Source: DATNIB01 sp035604685
GTDB lineage: Bacteria; Actinomycetota; Acidimicrobiia; Acidimicrobiales; RAAP-2
Length of the DNA stretch: 64,000 bases
NCBI GenBank assembly: GCA_035604685.1
Contig: DATNIB010000014.1
Coordinates: 1-64,000 of the forward strand
Reading direction: 5' to 3'
Position 1 is the stretch's first letter. Each line of letters opens with the position of its first letter. A program made the translations under genes and the position numbers. Under the pieces are notes generated by a model, which was given only the letters and a program-made list of their open reading frames with translations, was not told the DNA's origin and made no database searches. Of the stretch, positions 9,613-16,788 are shown piece after piece.

Positions 9613-10025
9613 GACGGCGCCGGTGCGAAGCGATACAGCGCGCTGCCCTTCCCGGTGTCGAAGAACACCACGCGCACCGCCATCCCGACCTCGACGTCGT
9701 CGGGCTCGCACTCGACGATGTTCGTGAGCAGCCGCGGGCCCTCCTCCAGCTCCACGTAGGCGACGACATAGGGGAGCGCCTCCCGGTAGCCGGGCACGCC
9801 ACTTCGGTGCACCACCGTGAAGGTGTAGACGACGCCGCGCCCGGACGCTTCGGACCAGGAGGTGCGGAAGCTCCCGCACACCGGGCAGAACCCCCGCGGA
9901 TACCAGATCGGCGTCTGGCAGTCGTCGCAGCGGCGGAGCAGCAGCTTGCCCTGGGCCGTGGCCGCCCAGAACTCCTCGCTCTCGGGCGTGGGGACCGGTG
10001 CGGGGGTCGGGAGCACGCCGCTCAT
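9609..10025 (-). CDS. DUF35 OB-fold protein with zinc ribbon
   Basis: A 138-residue protein with an N-terminal rubredoxin-like zinc ribbon (Cys33, Cys36, Cys47, Cys50, as CDDC and CPVC) followed by an OB-fold. DUF35 proteins bind and activate thiolase-like partners, for example the Ltp2-DUF35 retro-aldolase of steroid side-chain degradation. Here it sits directly between a thiolase-like gene and a CoA-transferase, with ATGA overlap on the upstream side and GTGA on the downstream side, so stoichiometric co-expression is likely. Confidence 0.9.
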   Translation of the reverse strand: MSGVLPTPAPVPTPESEEFWAATAQGKLLLRRCDDCQTPIWYPRGFCPVCGSFRTSWSEASGRGVVYTFTVVHRSGVPGYREALPYVVAYVELEEGPRLLTNIVECEPDDVEVGMAVRVVFFDTGKGSALYRFAPAPS

Positions 10026-11182
10026 GCGTCCTCCCTCCCCAAGATGAGGGTGGAGCTGCCCATCCGCGAACCGATCGATCCGCCCGTGCCGTGGGCGAGG
10101 GCGAGGGCGCAGTCCGCCACCTGCACCGCGGGGTGTGCCTCGCCCCGCAGCTGGCGTACCGCCTCGATGACCTTGGTGATCCCGCCGCGATTGGAGGGAT
10201 GGTTGTTGCAGAGGCCGCCACCGTCCGTGTTGAACGGCAAGCGGCCGTCCGGGGCGACCAGGGCGCCGTCCAGCACGAACCGCCCGCCGTCGCCCTTGGC
10301 GCAGAAGCCCAGGTCTTCCAGCGTCTCGATCACGGTGATGGTGAACGAGTCGTAGATCGACACGTAGTCGATGTCGGCGGGGGTGACGCCCGCCTCCTCG
10401 AAGGCGCGCGGGCCCGAGACCACGGCCCCCGTGTGGGTGACGTCGAGGCGTCCGTTCTCGGCGTGCTTCACTGCCTCGCCATGCCCGAGGATCTTGGCGG
10501 TGGTCCGCCCCAGCTGGCGCGCGACCTCGGGGCTCACGACCACCAACGCACCGCCCCCGTCGGTGACGACGCAGCAGTCCTGCCGCCGCAGGGGCGCGCT
10601 GATCATCGGCGATTCGAGGACCTCCTCCACCGTCACCGGGTGGGGCAGGTACGCGTTCGGATTGTGCTGCGCATGCAGCGACGCCGCCACCTTGACCTCG
10701 GCCAGCTGGGCGCTGGTGGTGCCGAACTCGTGCATGTGGCGCGTGGCGGCCAGCGCGTACCCGGTGACCGCGCCGGCCATGCCCCACAGACCCTCGAACT
10801 CCATGTCGGGGGTCAGCTCGCCACCTCGGCGACCGGCCGCGGCGCTGCGGGGGCGACCGGCCATGGTGATCAGCGCCACGCTGCACTTGCCCGCCGCGAT
10901 GGCCTCGGCCGCGTGGCCGACGTGGACCACGTAGGACGACCCGCCCGTCTCGGTCGAATCGACGTGCACGCAGTGCAGCCCCAGGTAGTCCGCCATGGAG
11001 ATCGGGCCGAAGCCGGCGGAGGAATCGCAGAAGTAGGCGTCGACGTCGCGCAGCGACAGCCCGGCATCGGCCAGGGCCCCGGCCGCCACCTCGGCATGGA
11101 TCTGGCTGGTGGAGCGGTCCGGGATCTCGCGCCGCGGGTGCTCGTAGACGCCCGCTATCGATGCCTTGCCCCGAATCGTCAC
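10022..11182 (-). CDS. Thiolase-like protein (Ltp2/SCP-X type)
   Basis: A 386-residue thiolase-fold protein. The loop that carries the nucleophilic Cys in true thiolases reads GGSSYVVHVGHAAEAI here, without a Cys, as in the lipid-transfer-protein thiolase-like family whose members with DUF35 partners catalyse retro-aldol cleavage of acyl-CoA. The C-terminal HGTGGSIGSRMGSSTLIL stretch is family-typical. I chose GTG 11182, preceded by AGGGGA, over the longer frame to 11272, whose extra N-terminus looks non-native. It leads the DUF35-CoA-transferase operon, so aldol-type shortening of a branched or steroid acyl-CoA is a reasonable role. Confidence 0.82.
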   Translation of the reverse strand: MTIRGKASIAGVYEHPRREIPDRSTSQIHAEVAAGALADAGLSLRDVDAYFCDSSAGFGPISMADYLGLHCVHVDSTETGGSSYVVHVGHAAEAIAAGKCSVALITMAGRPRSAAAGRRGGELTPDMEFEGLWGMAGAVTGYALAATRHMHEFGTTSAQLAEVKVAASLHAQHNPNAYLPHPVTVEEVLESPMISAPLRRQDCCVVTDGGGALVVVSPEVARQLGRTTAKILGHGEAVKHAENGRLDVTHTGAVVSGPRAFEEAGVTPADIDYVSIYDSFTITVIETLEDLGFCAKGDGGRFVLDGALVAPDGRLPFNTDGGGLCNNHPSNRGGITKVIEAVRQLRGEAHPAVQVADCALALAHGTGGSIGSRMGSSTLILGREDA

Positions 11183-11373
11183 GTCCGTCGTCCCCTGGCC
11201 GGCCCGATCGTCCGCGACGCCGTGTGCGGGCCCATGCTCGCCCGCGACGATCCGTGGAGACCGAGGCGCCAATCAGGTAGCTGTTGTTCGAAGCCCTAGA
11301 TTGCCCGGCCCCGCCCGAGCGATCAAGCGGGCCCGAGGCACGGCCGCCGGTGGCCCACTCGCTGGGGACCGGA

Positions 11374-11392
11374 GCGACAGTTACTCTGTCGC
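11374..11392 (+). promoter_or_regulatory. Inverted repeat over -10 of ABC-2 operon
   Basis: GCGACAG and CTGTCGC form a perfect 7-bp inverted repeat with the loop TTACT. The hexamer TACTCT (11382-11387) overlaps it and could be the -10 of the downstream exporter operon, so this may be a repressor site. A 5' UTR hairpin is the alternative. Confidence 0.45.
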
Positions 11393-11428
11393 GCCGCGGG
11401 TGACCGATGACCCGACGGGAGAGCCGCG

Positions 11429-12382
11429 ATGACCAGCACAGGACCCTCCGGGAAGTCCGGCGAGACCGTGATCGAGGTGTCGGGCCTGCGCATGCACTAC
11501 GGGCCGTTCGAGGCGGTCCGCGGCATCGACCTCCGGGTGCAGCGGGGCGAGGTCTTCGCATTCTTGGGCCCGAACGGCGCCGGGAAGACGACCACCGTTG
11601 AGATCCTGGAGGGCTTCCGTCGTCGGACCGGTGGGGTGGTGACGGTGCTCGGTGAGGACCCCCAACACGCCGGACCGGCGTGGCGGGCCCGCATCGGGGT
11701 CGTGCTCCAGGAGTCCGAGCCCGATCGAGACCTCACGGTGGCCGAGTGCCTCCGCCTGTACGCGGGCTACTACTCCACGCCGCGCGACGCAGACGAGATC
11801 TTGACCATGGTCGGGCTGGCCGATCGGGCAGACGCCTTTGCCAGCCGCCTCTCGGGGGGTCAGCGGCGCCGGCTGGACGTGGCCCTCGCCCTCATCGGCG
11901 GCCCCGAGCTGCTCTTCTTGGACGAGCCCACCACCGGCTTCGACCCGTCGGCCCGCCGGGCCGCCTGGGACATGATCTCGGGACTCCGCTCCCTCGGCGT
12001 GACCGTGTTTCTCACCACCCACTACATGGACGAAGCCGAGCATCTGGCGGACCAGGTGGCGGTGATCGCCGAAGGCCGGATCGTGGCCCAGGGCACCCCC
12101 GACACGATCGCCGGACGCCAGCACGCGGCCGTCGAGATCCGCTTCTCGCTGCCCCCCGGCGCCCGAACCTCGGACCTGCCCGAGTCGTTGCAGGCCGCGG
12201 TCGCCGAGGAGGACGGCAGCCGCGTGCTCCTGCACGCCGCCTCGCCGGTGGCGGCGCTCGGGCCGCTCGTGCGGTGGGCCGAGGCCCGGGGGGCCGATCT
12301 GGCGGATCTCGAGGTTCGCCGCCCGAGCCTCGAAGACGTCTACCTGGCGCTCACCGCGTCGCACCCGGAGAGCGCCCGATGA
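11429..12382 (+). CDS. ABC-2 type exporter ATPase (DrrA-like)
   Basis: A 317-residue ATP-binding subunit with Walker A GPNGAGKT (residues 47-54), signature LSGGQRRRLDVA and Walker B LLFLDEPTTGFDP. The C-terminal extension after about residue 230 is typical of DrrA-type exporters. It pairs with the permease whose start overlaps this stop (ATGA). A GGGAGAG site precedes ATG 11429. Likely exports a hydrophobic compound such as a lipid or antibiotic; the substrate is unknown. Confidence 0.93.
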   Translation: MTSTGPSGKSGETVIEVSGLRMHYGPFEAVRGIDLRVQRGEVFAFLGPNGAGKTTTVEILEGFRRRTGGVVTVLGEDPQHAGPAWRARIGVVLQESEPDRDLTVAECLRLYAGYYSTPRDADEILTMVGLADRADAFASRLSGGQRRRLDVALALIGGPELLFLDEPTTGFDPSARRAAWDMISGLRSLGVTVFLTTHYMDEAEHLADQVAVIAEGRIVAQGTPDTIAGRQHAAVEIRFSLPPGARTSDLPESLQAAVAEEDGSRVLLHAASPVAALGPLVRWAEARGADLADLEVRRPSLEDVYLALTASHPESAR

Positions 12383-13203
12383 CCCGAGCGGCCAGCCCCG
12401 CGCGGACCGCCGGTGGCGTTCGGCAGGGGGCCGTCGCGCGTCTCGCGCTCCATCAGTTCCGCTTCGACCTGCGCGCCCTGCTCCGGAACCGGCAGTCCCG
12501 CTTCTTCACGCTGGCTCTCCCGGTGCTCTTCCTCGTCATCTTTGCCTCGGTCTTCGGCAATCACACCGTCAACGTGGGCGGCGGGCGGATCGACCTCTCC
12601 GTCTACTACGTCCCGGGCATCATCGCCCTCGGCATCATCAGCGCCGCCTTTGTCAACCTCGTGATATCGGTCACGGTCCAACGCGAAACCGGGGTGCTCA
12701 AGCGACGGCGCGCGACCCCCGTCCCGGCGACCGCCATCATCGCTGGTCGGGCTCTCACCTCGGTGGTCACCGCGCTGGGCATCACCGCCGTGCTGCTCGT
12801 CATCGGTTGGGCCGGCTACCACGCGCACATCCCGGCGCGCACTGCGCCGGCCCTGGTGGTCACGGTCATCCTCGGGACCCTGGCCTTCTGCTGTCTCGGT
12901 TTCGCCCTGGCCTCGGTGATCCGCAACGAGGACGCGGCCCAGCCGATCACCCAGGCCGTGATGCTGCCCCTCTACTTCATCTCCGGGGTGTTCGTGACCG
13001 TCTCGTCGCTGCCGCACTGGCTGGTCGACGTGGCGGACGTGTTCCCGGTGCGTCACCTGGCCGCGGCGCTCCTGGTCGCGTACAACCCGCACACGACCGG
13101 CAGTGGCTTCGCCGGCTGGGACTTGCTCATCGTGGCGGCCTGGGGAATCGGGGGTCTGGCGGTGGCCCTGCGCCGGTTCAGCTGGGTCCCGCTCGGCCGC
13201 TGA
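12379..13203 (+). CDS. ABC-2 type permease
   Basis: A 274-residue membrane protein with about six hydrophobic segments and the ABC-2 layout, including a periplasmic loop after the first helix and the ISGVFVTVSSLPHWL region before the last helices. It starts at ATG 12379 inside the ATPase stop. It is the membrane partner of the DrrA-like ATPase. Confidence 0.92.
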   Translation: MTRAASPARTAGGVRQGAVARLALHQFRFDLRALLRNRQSRFFTLALPVLFLVIFASVFGNHTVNVGGGRIDLSVYYVPGIIALGIISAAFVNLVISVTVQRETGVLKRRRATPVPATAIIAGRALTSVVTALGITAVLLVIGWAGYHAHIPARTAPALVVTVILGTLAFCCLGFALASVIRNEDAAQPITQAVMLPLYFISGVFVTVSSLPHWLVDVADVFPVRHLAAALLVAYNPHTTGSGFAGWDLLIVAAWGIGGLAVALRRFSWVPLGR

Positions 13204-13230
13204 GAACCGACCCAACAAGGAGCGAAGAGC

Positions 13231-13413
13231 ATGGCCACGGAGACCCAGACCAAGACCGGACGGTGCGAGACACACGGCACCGTGGAGGCGACGAGGGAGG
13301 TGCCCCGGATCCAGTTCCCCTTCATCTACTACGGGCTGCTTCGCTTCCTCGCGCGCGGTCGACCCTTCCACTGCCCGACCTGCGATGCAGAGGTGGCCGT
13401 CCACTCCGAGTAG
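13231..13413 (+). CDS. Small Cys-rich protein
   Basis: A 60-residue protein with CETH near the N-terminus and CPTC near the C-terminus, a spacing able to bind one zinc, and a hydrophobic aromatic middle (FPFIYYGLL). The start ATG has AAGGAGCG upstream. It lies 27 bases after the ABC permease and is probably co-transcribed. No known function. Confidence 0.65.
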   Translation: MATETQTKTGRCETHGTVEATREVPRIQFPFIYYGLLRFLARGRPFHCPTCDAEVAVHSE

Positions 13414-13444
13414 CGGGCTCATGCCAATGCGGTGTCGGATCACC

Positions 13445-13450
13445 TAGGTT
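13445..13450 (+). promoter_or_regulatory. -10 hexamer, leaderless GNAT gene
   Basis: TAGGTT lies six bases before GTG 13457, with no ribosome-binding site. Confidence 0.5.
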
Positions 13451-13456
13451 CCTGCC

Positions 13457-13954
13457 GTGACCGAGGGGGAGATGGCGGTCGACGACCCACGGGCCGAGGA
13501 CGTCCGAGCGCTGCTCGAGCGCCACCTCGCTTTCGCCCGCGCCAACACCCCGCCCGAGGACGTGCACGCGCTCGGCGTTGACGACCTGGTCGATCCCGCG
13601 GTCACGTTCTTCAGTTTTCGCGTCCGGGGGGAGGTCCTCGGGGTGGGGGCGCTGAAGCGACTCGACCGGCACCAGGCAGAGCTGAAGTCGATGCACACGG
13701 CGGAGGCGGCCCGCGGACGCGGCATCGGCCGAGCCATGGTCGAGCACCTGGTCGGCGTGGCCCGCGACCGCGACTTTCGCCGCGTGAGCATCGAGACCGG
13801 GTCCACGCCGCCGTTCGCCCCGGCTCGATCCCTCTACGCCCGCGCCGGGTTCCGGCCCTGCGGACCGTTCGGCGACTACCGCCCGAGTCCCAACAGCGCC
13901 TTCATGACGCTGTCCCTGCACAGTCCGGAGACCGAGAACCGCACCGTCGAGTGA
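13457..13954 (+). CDS. GNAT N-acetyltransferase
   Basis: A 165-residue acetyltransferase. The acetyl-CoA-binding motif A is visible as the beta strand KSMHTAEAARGRGIGRAMVEHL (R-G-R-G-I-G pyrophosphate loop), followed by the C-terminal SLYARAGF motif. It resembles the YafP/PhnO-like putative acetyltransferase group; the acceptor is unknown. It starts at GTG 13457 with a TAGGTT hexamer six bases upstream. Confidence 0.88.
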   Translation: MTEGEMAVDDPRAEDVRALLERHLAFARANTPPEDVHALGVDDLVDPAVTFFSFRVRGEVLGVGALKRLDRHQAELKSMHTAEAARGRGIGRAMVEHLVGVARDRDFRRVSIETGSTPPFAPARSLYARAGFRPCGPFGDYRPSPNSAFMTLSLHSPETENRTVE

Positions 13955-14006
13955 CCCTGGCCTCGAGTCGCCGGGTGCGGCTCGGGGACGGCTCCCCGGA
14001 GGGGCA

Positions 14007-14687
14007 TCAGGAGGAGGCCGAGAGGAAGCGCCGAAGGTCGGCGATCCGGTTGCTCACGATCGCGTCCACGCCGGCTGCGGCGACCCGTGTCATGTCGGTG
14101 GGCTCGTCCACCGTCCAGGTGGAGACCTGGCACCCGAGTGCGTGCAGGGCGGTCACGTTGTCCCCGGTGACCAGTTGGAACATCGGGTTCCAGAATTCGG
14201 CCCCGAGCTCGTGCAGCAGGGAGGGGGCGGGCGGTTCCGGCGTGATCCAGGTGAGGCCGAGTCGGGCCTCGGGGGCGAGGGCCCGGAGCCGGCGCAGCGC
14301 CCCCACGTGGCCGGTCACGAACAGCGAGCGCTCGATCGCGTCGGCCGCGCGGACCGCCCGCACCGCTCCGTCGACCACCTCGGGGCCGGTGAAGTCGACC
14401 ATGAGCGGGATCTCGACGGCGCGCAGCACCTCCCCAAGGGTGGGGATCCGCCGGTCGTCCGATCCGATCGAGCGCAGCTCGACCAGGTCGAGATCGGCGA
14501 CCGACCGATCGAGGCCCCAGAGTCGGGACAGGGTCGCGTCGTGCAGGACGACGATCTCGCCGTCCGCCGTGCGGCGCAGATCGAGCTCGACCATGTCGGC
14601 GCCGAGCCGCTCCGCCGACTGGAAGGCCGGCACCGTGTTCTCTCGATGGGTGAGGGGGTCGCCGCGGTGCGCAATGGCGATCGGCAC
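14007..14687 (-). CDS. Glycerophosphodiester phosphodiesterase
   Basis: A 226-residue TIM-barrel enzyme that hydrolyses glycerophosphodiesters to glycerol-3-phosphate and an alcohol. The family HRG motif (His7-Arg8), then ENTVPAF and the metal-binding ELDLRRTADGEIVVLHD region, are present. I chose GTG 14687, which puts HRG near the N-terminus as usual; the longer frame to 14813 overlaps the ArsR gene. It follows the SRPBCC-ArsR pair on the same strand. No signal peptide, so probably cytoplasmic phospholipid turnover. Confidence 0.9.
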   Translation of the reverse strand: MPIAIAHRGDPLTHRENTVPAFQSAERLGADMVELDLRRTADGEIVVLHDATLSRLWGLDRSVADLDLVELRSIGSDDRRIPTLGEVLRAVEIPLMVDFTGPEVVDGAVRAVRAADAIERSLFVTGHVGALRRLRALAPEARLGLTWITPEPPAPSLLHELGAEFWNPMFQLVTGDNVTALHALGCQVSTWTVDEPTDMTRVAAAGVDAIVSNRIADLRRFLSASS

Positions 14688-14728
14688 GGCAGGTATCTCA
14701 CCCAACCCCGGTCGAGCCCGCCAGTCGG

Positions 14729-15052
14729 TCAGGCTCGGCGTCGCCCCCGCTGGATCTCGGTGTCGAGGGCGTCGAGGCGGTGCAGCCAGAGTCCCCGGAA
14801 CTGCTCGAGCCACCGGTCGATCCCGCGCAGCGAGGTGGGGTCGAGCCGGTAGAGGCGGCGGGCGCCGACCGGTTGCACGAGCGCGAAGCCGTTGTCACGG
14901 AGCACCTTCAGGTGCTGGGACACGGCGGCCTGGGAGATGCCGAACTCGGTCTCGATGGTCGAGACGATGGACCCCGCCGCCTGTTCGCCCTCGGCCAGCA
15001 GCTCGAGGATCCGCCGGCGCACCGGATCACCGAGCACATCGAACGCGTGCAT
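14729..15052 (-). CDS. ArsR-family regulator
   Basis: A 107-residue winged-helix regulator opening MHAFDVLGDPVRRRILELL with recognition helix region ISQAAVSQHLKVLRDNGF, typical of ArsR proteins. It lacks the Cys pairs of metal sensors. Its ATG shares the A of the upstream SRPBCC stop (TGATG), so the two are translationally coupled. ArsR plus SRPBCC is a common pair in which the regulator controls its own operon; the ligand is unknown. Confidence 0.9.
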   Translation of the reverse strand: MHAFDVLGDPVRRRILELLAEGEQAAGSIVSTIETEFGISQAAVSQHLKVLRDNGFALVQPVGARRLYRLDPTSLRGIDRWLEQFRGLWLHRLDALDTEIQRGRRRA

Positions 15053-15693
15053 CAGCCCGGGGTCGACGGGTCCCCGGTGTAGAACGCGGTCACGCGCCGG
15101 GCCGCCGCCTCCGCCGCGGTGCGACTGGTGCCGGCCGCGATCGACGCCCGGCACCAGGCCGCGCTGGTGGCGGCGACGAACTCCCGGCCTTCGTCCGATG
15201 CGACCCAGGCGGGATCGGCCTGTGGGCCGGGCCCCGAACCGGTGAGGTGCCGGCCAAGGCCGGGCAGCGCGAGGTCCCAGCCGACGCCGACCGCGCCGGG
15301 GCCGAACTCGTCCCAGCGCGCGTCCGCCGTGGGTGCGGTGTGCTCGAGGAGGAGGCGCGTCGCCGGTCCTTCGGGCTCGAGCCGCACGTCGACCCAGCTG
15401 ACCTGATCCCCCATCTCCCAGGTCAGGGCTAGTCGGCTGGGCCGGTCGCAACGGGTGATCTCCCCTCCGGCGTTGCCCTCCAGTTGATACCGACCCCCGA
15501 CCCGGAGGTCGCCCGAGACCGGCAGGAACCAGCGGGCCAGCCTCCCCGGATCGGTGATGGCAGCCCAGAGGTCCTCGGCGGTGGTGTCATAGAGGCGGCT
15601 CAGTCGCACCGCCCGGGTGGGGTGTCCGTCTCGTTCCTGCGTCGTCACCGATCGGTCGGTGGCGTCGAGCCCCCGGTCACTGTCGTTCTGCAT
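15052..15693 (-). CDS. SRPBCC/AHSA1-domain protein
   Basis: A 213-residue protein with an AHSA1-type START-like fold: LYDTTAEDLWAAITDP, then GGRYQLEGNAGGEI and the TRLLLEHT strand. Such proteins bind hydrophobic ligands in a helix-grip cavity. First gene of the pair with ArsR. The start has no Shine-Dalgarno sequence but TATACT lies six bases upstream, inside an AT-rich island, which argues for a leaderless message. Confidence 0.88.
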   Translation of the reverse strand: MQNDSDRGLDATDRSVTTQERDGHPTRAVRLSRLYDTTAEDLWAAITDPGRLARWFLPVSGDLRVGGRYQLEGNAGGEITRCDRPSRLALTWEMGDQVSWVDVRLEPEGPATRLLLEHTAPTADARWDEFGPGAVGVGWDLALPGLGRHLTGSGPGPQADPAWVASDEGREFVAATSAAWCRASIAAGTSRTAAEAAARRVTAFYTGDPSTPG

Positions 15694-15699
15694 GGGGCA

Positions 15700-15724
15700 A
15701 GTATATTATAACTAGCTAATATAA
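15700..15724 (-). promoter_or_regulatory. AT-rich promoter/operator of SRPBCC-ArsR pair
   Basis: In otherwise GC-rich DNA, about 25 bases are nearly all A/T. TATACT (15700-15705) is six bases before the ATG. Just upstream, TTATA and TATAA arms (15706-15710, 15720-15724) form an inverted repeat around TAGCTA, a likely ArsR autoregulatory site. Confidence 0.55.
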
Positions 15725-15738
15725 GTCCAGCCCTGTAA

Positions 15739-16707
15739 CTACTCGTCCAAACCGACCGGCCCCCCGTCGACGATTTGATCCAGGTACTCGGAGAGCCCGT
15801 AGCCGACGCGCCCGTCCTCGAGCGTCCAGCGCGTGAGACCTTCGGAGATGCGCGTCACCAGTTCGGCACCGTCGGGGTCGCGGCGGCGGTTGCGCAACGG
15901 GATCAGGTTGAGGACCGACCCGCGTACCACCCACGTCCGCTGGTCGGTGACGAGCTCGGCCTCGATCGCCTTGTGGTACCGCCCCTCGCCCTCCCAGGTG
16001 GAGCGGATCCGGAAGTCGCGGCACGGCTGGAGCGCCTGGCCGTCCCAGACGAAGCCGCCACGGGTGCCGGGGCCGTCGCGCCGGGCGACCCGCGACCCCA
16101 TGAAGCCGAAGTCCGCCCCGACGTTGCCCGTGAGCCAGCGGTAGTACCACGGCGCCTGCCAGTAGCGCGGACCCCAGCTGTGGTCGCGCAGGCCGAAACC
16201 GTCGAACTCCCAGCGGTCGTCCCCCACCTGCAGCGTGCCGCTTGCCGCCACCAGCTGCTCGTAGTGGCCACGGGCGAACTCCTCGCCCGGGCGTTCGGCG
16301 GGTTGGTCCGGCTCGCCGCCGAACATGGCGGAGCCGCCCCGGTAGACGAGGCGCACCGAGCCCGCCGTGTGCGGGTTCGAGGTGAAGGCCCGGCGCGGGT
16401 CGGCCATCTCTAGCGGATCGGTCAACAGGACGACCGGTCCCTCGTAGCTCACCTTGAGCTCCTCGAAGGGGGTCACCACCTCGAAGCGCATCCCCGCCGC
16501 GTCGAACGCGTCGTTGGACGAGATGCGGGGGCGGGCGAACATGAAGGCCACCCGACCGTCGGGGAGGTAGACGCAGATCGTCATCTCGCCGGTTCCCTCA
16601 TTGGCCCGGTTCCCCAGCCGGAAGAACGCGCCGAGGCGCGTGGCGGGGTCGTAGGCGTTGAAGTACATCGACTCGTTGAAGTTGGGCTCGGGTCCCAACT
16701 CGTGCAT
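15739..16707 (-). CDS. DUF7064/CrtC-like beta-barrel protein
   Basis: A 322-residue protein resembling the DUF7064/DUF7065 family, whose fold is related to CrtC-type lipocalin-like hydratases; the FNESMYF opening and the FGLRDHSWGPRYW motif are characteristic. Members are often near CoA and steroid metabolism genes in actinobacteria, but no reaction is established. The only canonical start is ATG 16707, yet family-like sequence (IAIRLEPHDEY) continues upstream in frame to a stop at 16750. A nonstandard start such as ATC or CTG is therefore possible. Confidence 0.72.
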   Translation of the reverse strand: MHELGPEPNFNESMYFNAYDPATRLGAFFRLGNRANEGTGEMTICVYLPDGRVAFMFARPRISSNDAFDAAGMRFEVVTPFEELKVSYEGPVVLLTDPLEMADPRRAFTSNPHTAGSVRLVYRGGSAMFGGEPDQPAERPGEEFARGHYEQLVAASGTLQVGDDRWEFDGFGLRDHSWGPRYWQAPWYYRWLTGNVGADFGFMGSRVARRDGPGTRGGFVWDGQALQPCRDFRIRSTWEGEGRYHKAIEAELVTDQRTWVVRGSVLNLIPLRNRRRDPDGAELVTRISEGLTRWTLEDGRVGYGLSEYLDQIVDGGPVGLDE

Positions 16708-16776
16708 GTACTCGTCGTGGGGTTCCAGGCGGATGGCGATCGGGCCAGCCTAACGACGGGCCGGCAGCCGGGTCGT

Positions 16777-16782
16777 TAGTCT
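16777..16782 (+). promoter_or_regulatory. -10 hexamer, leaderless phosphotransferase gene
   Basis: TAGTCT is six bases before GTG 16789; no Shine-Dalgarno sequence is visible. Confidence 0.5.
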
Positions 16783-16788
16783 GCGCGC

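Noticed and set aside
9613..11561. Long reverse frames extending CoA-transferase, DUF35 and thiolase genes upstream
   Set aside because: The extensions are out-of-frame reads of the neighbouring genes. Stop/start overlaps at 9609-9612 and 10022-10025 fix the true starts.
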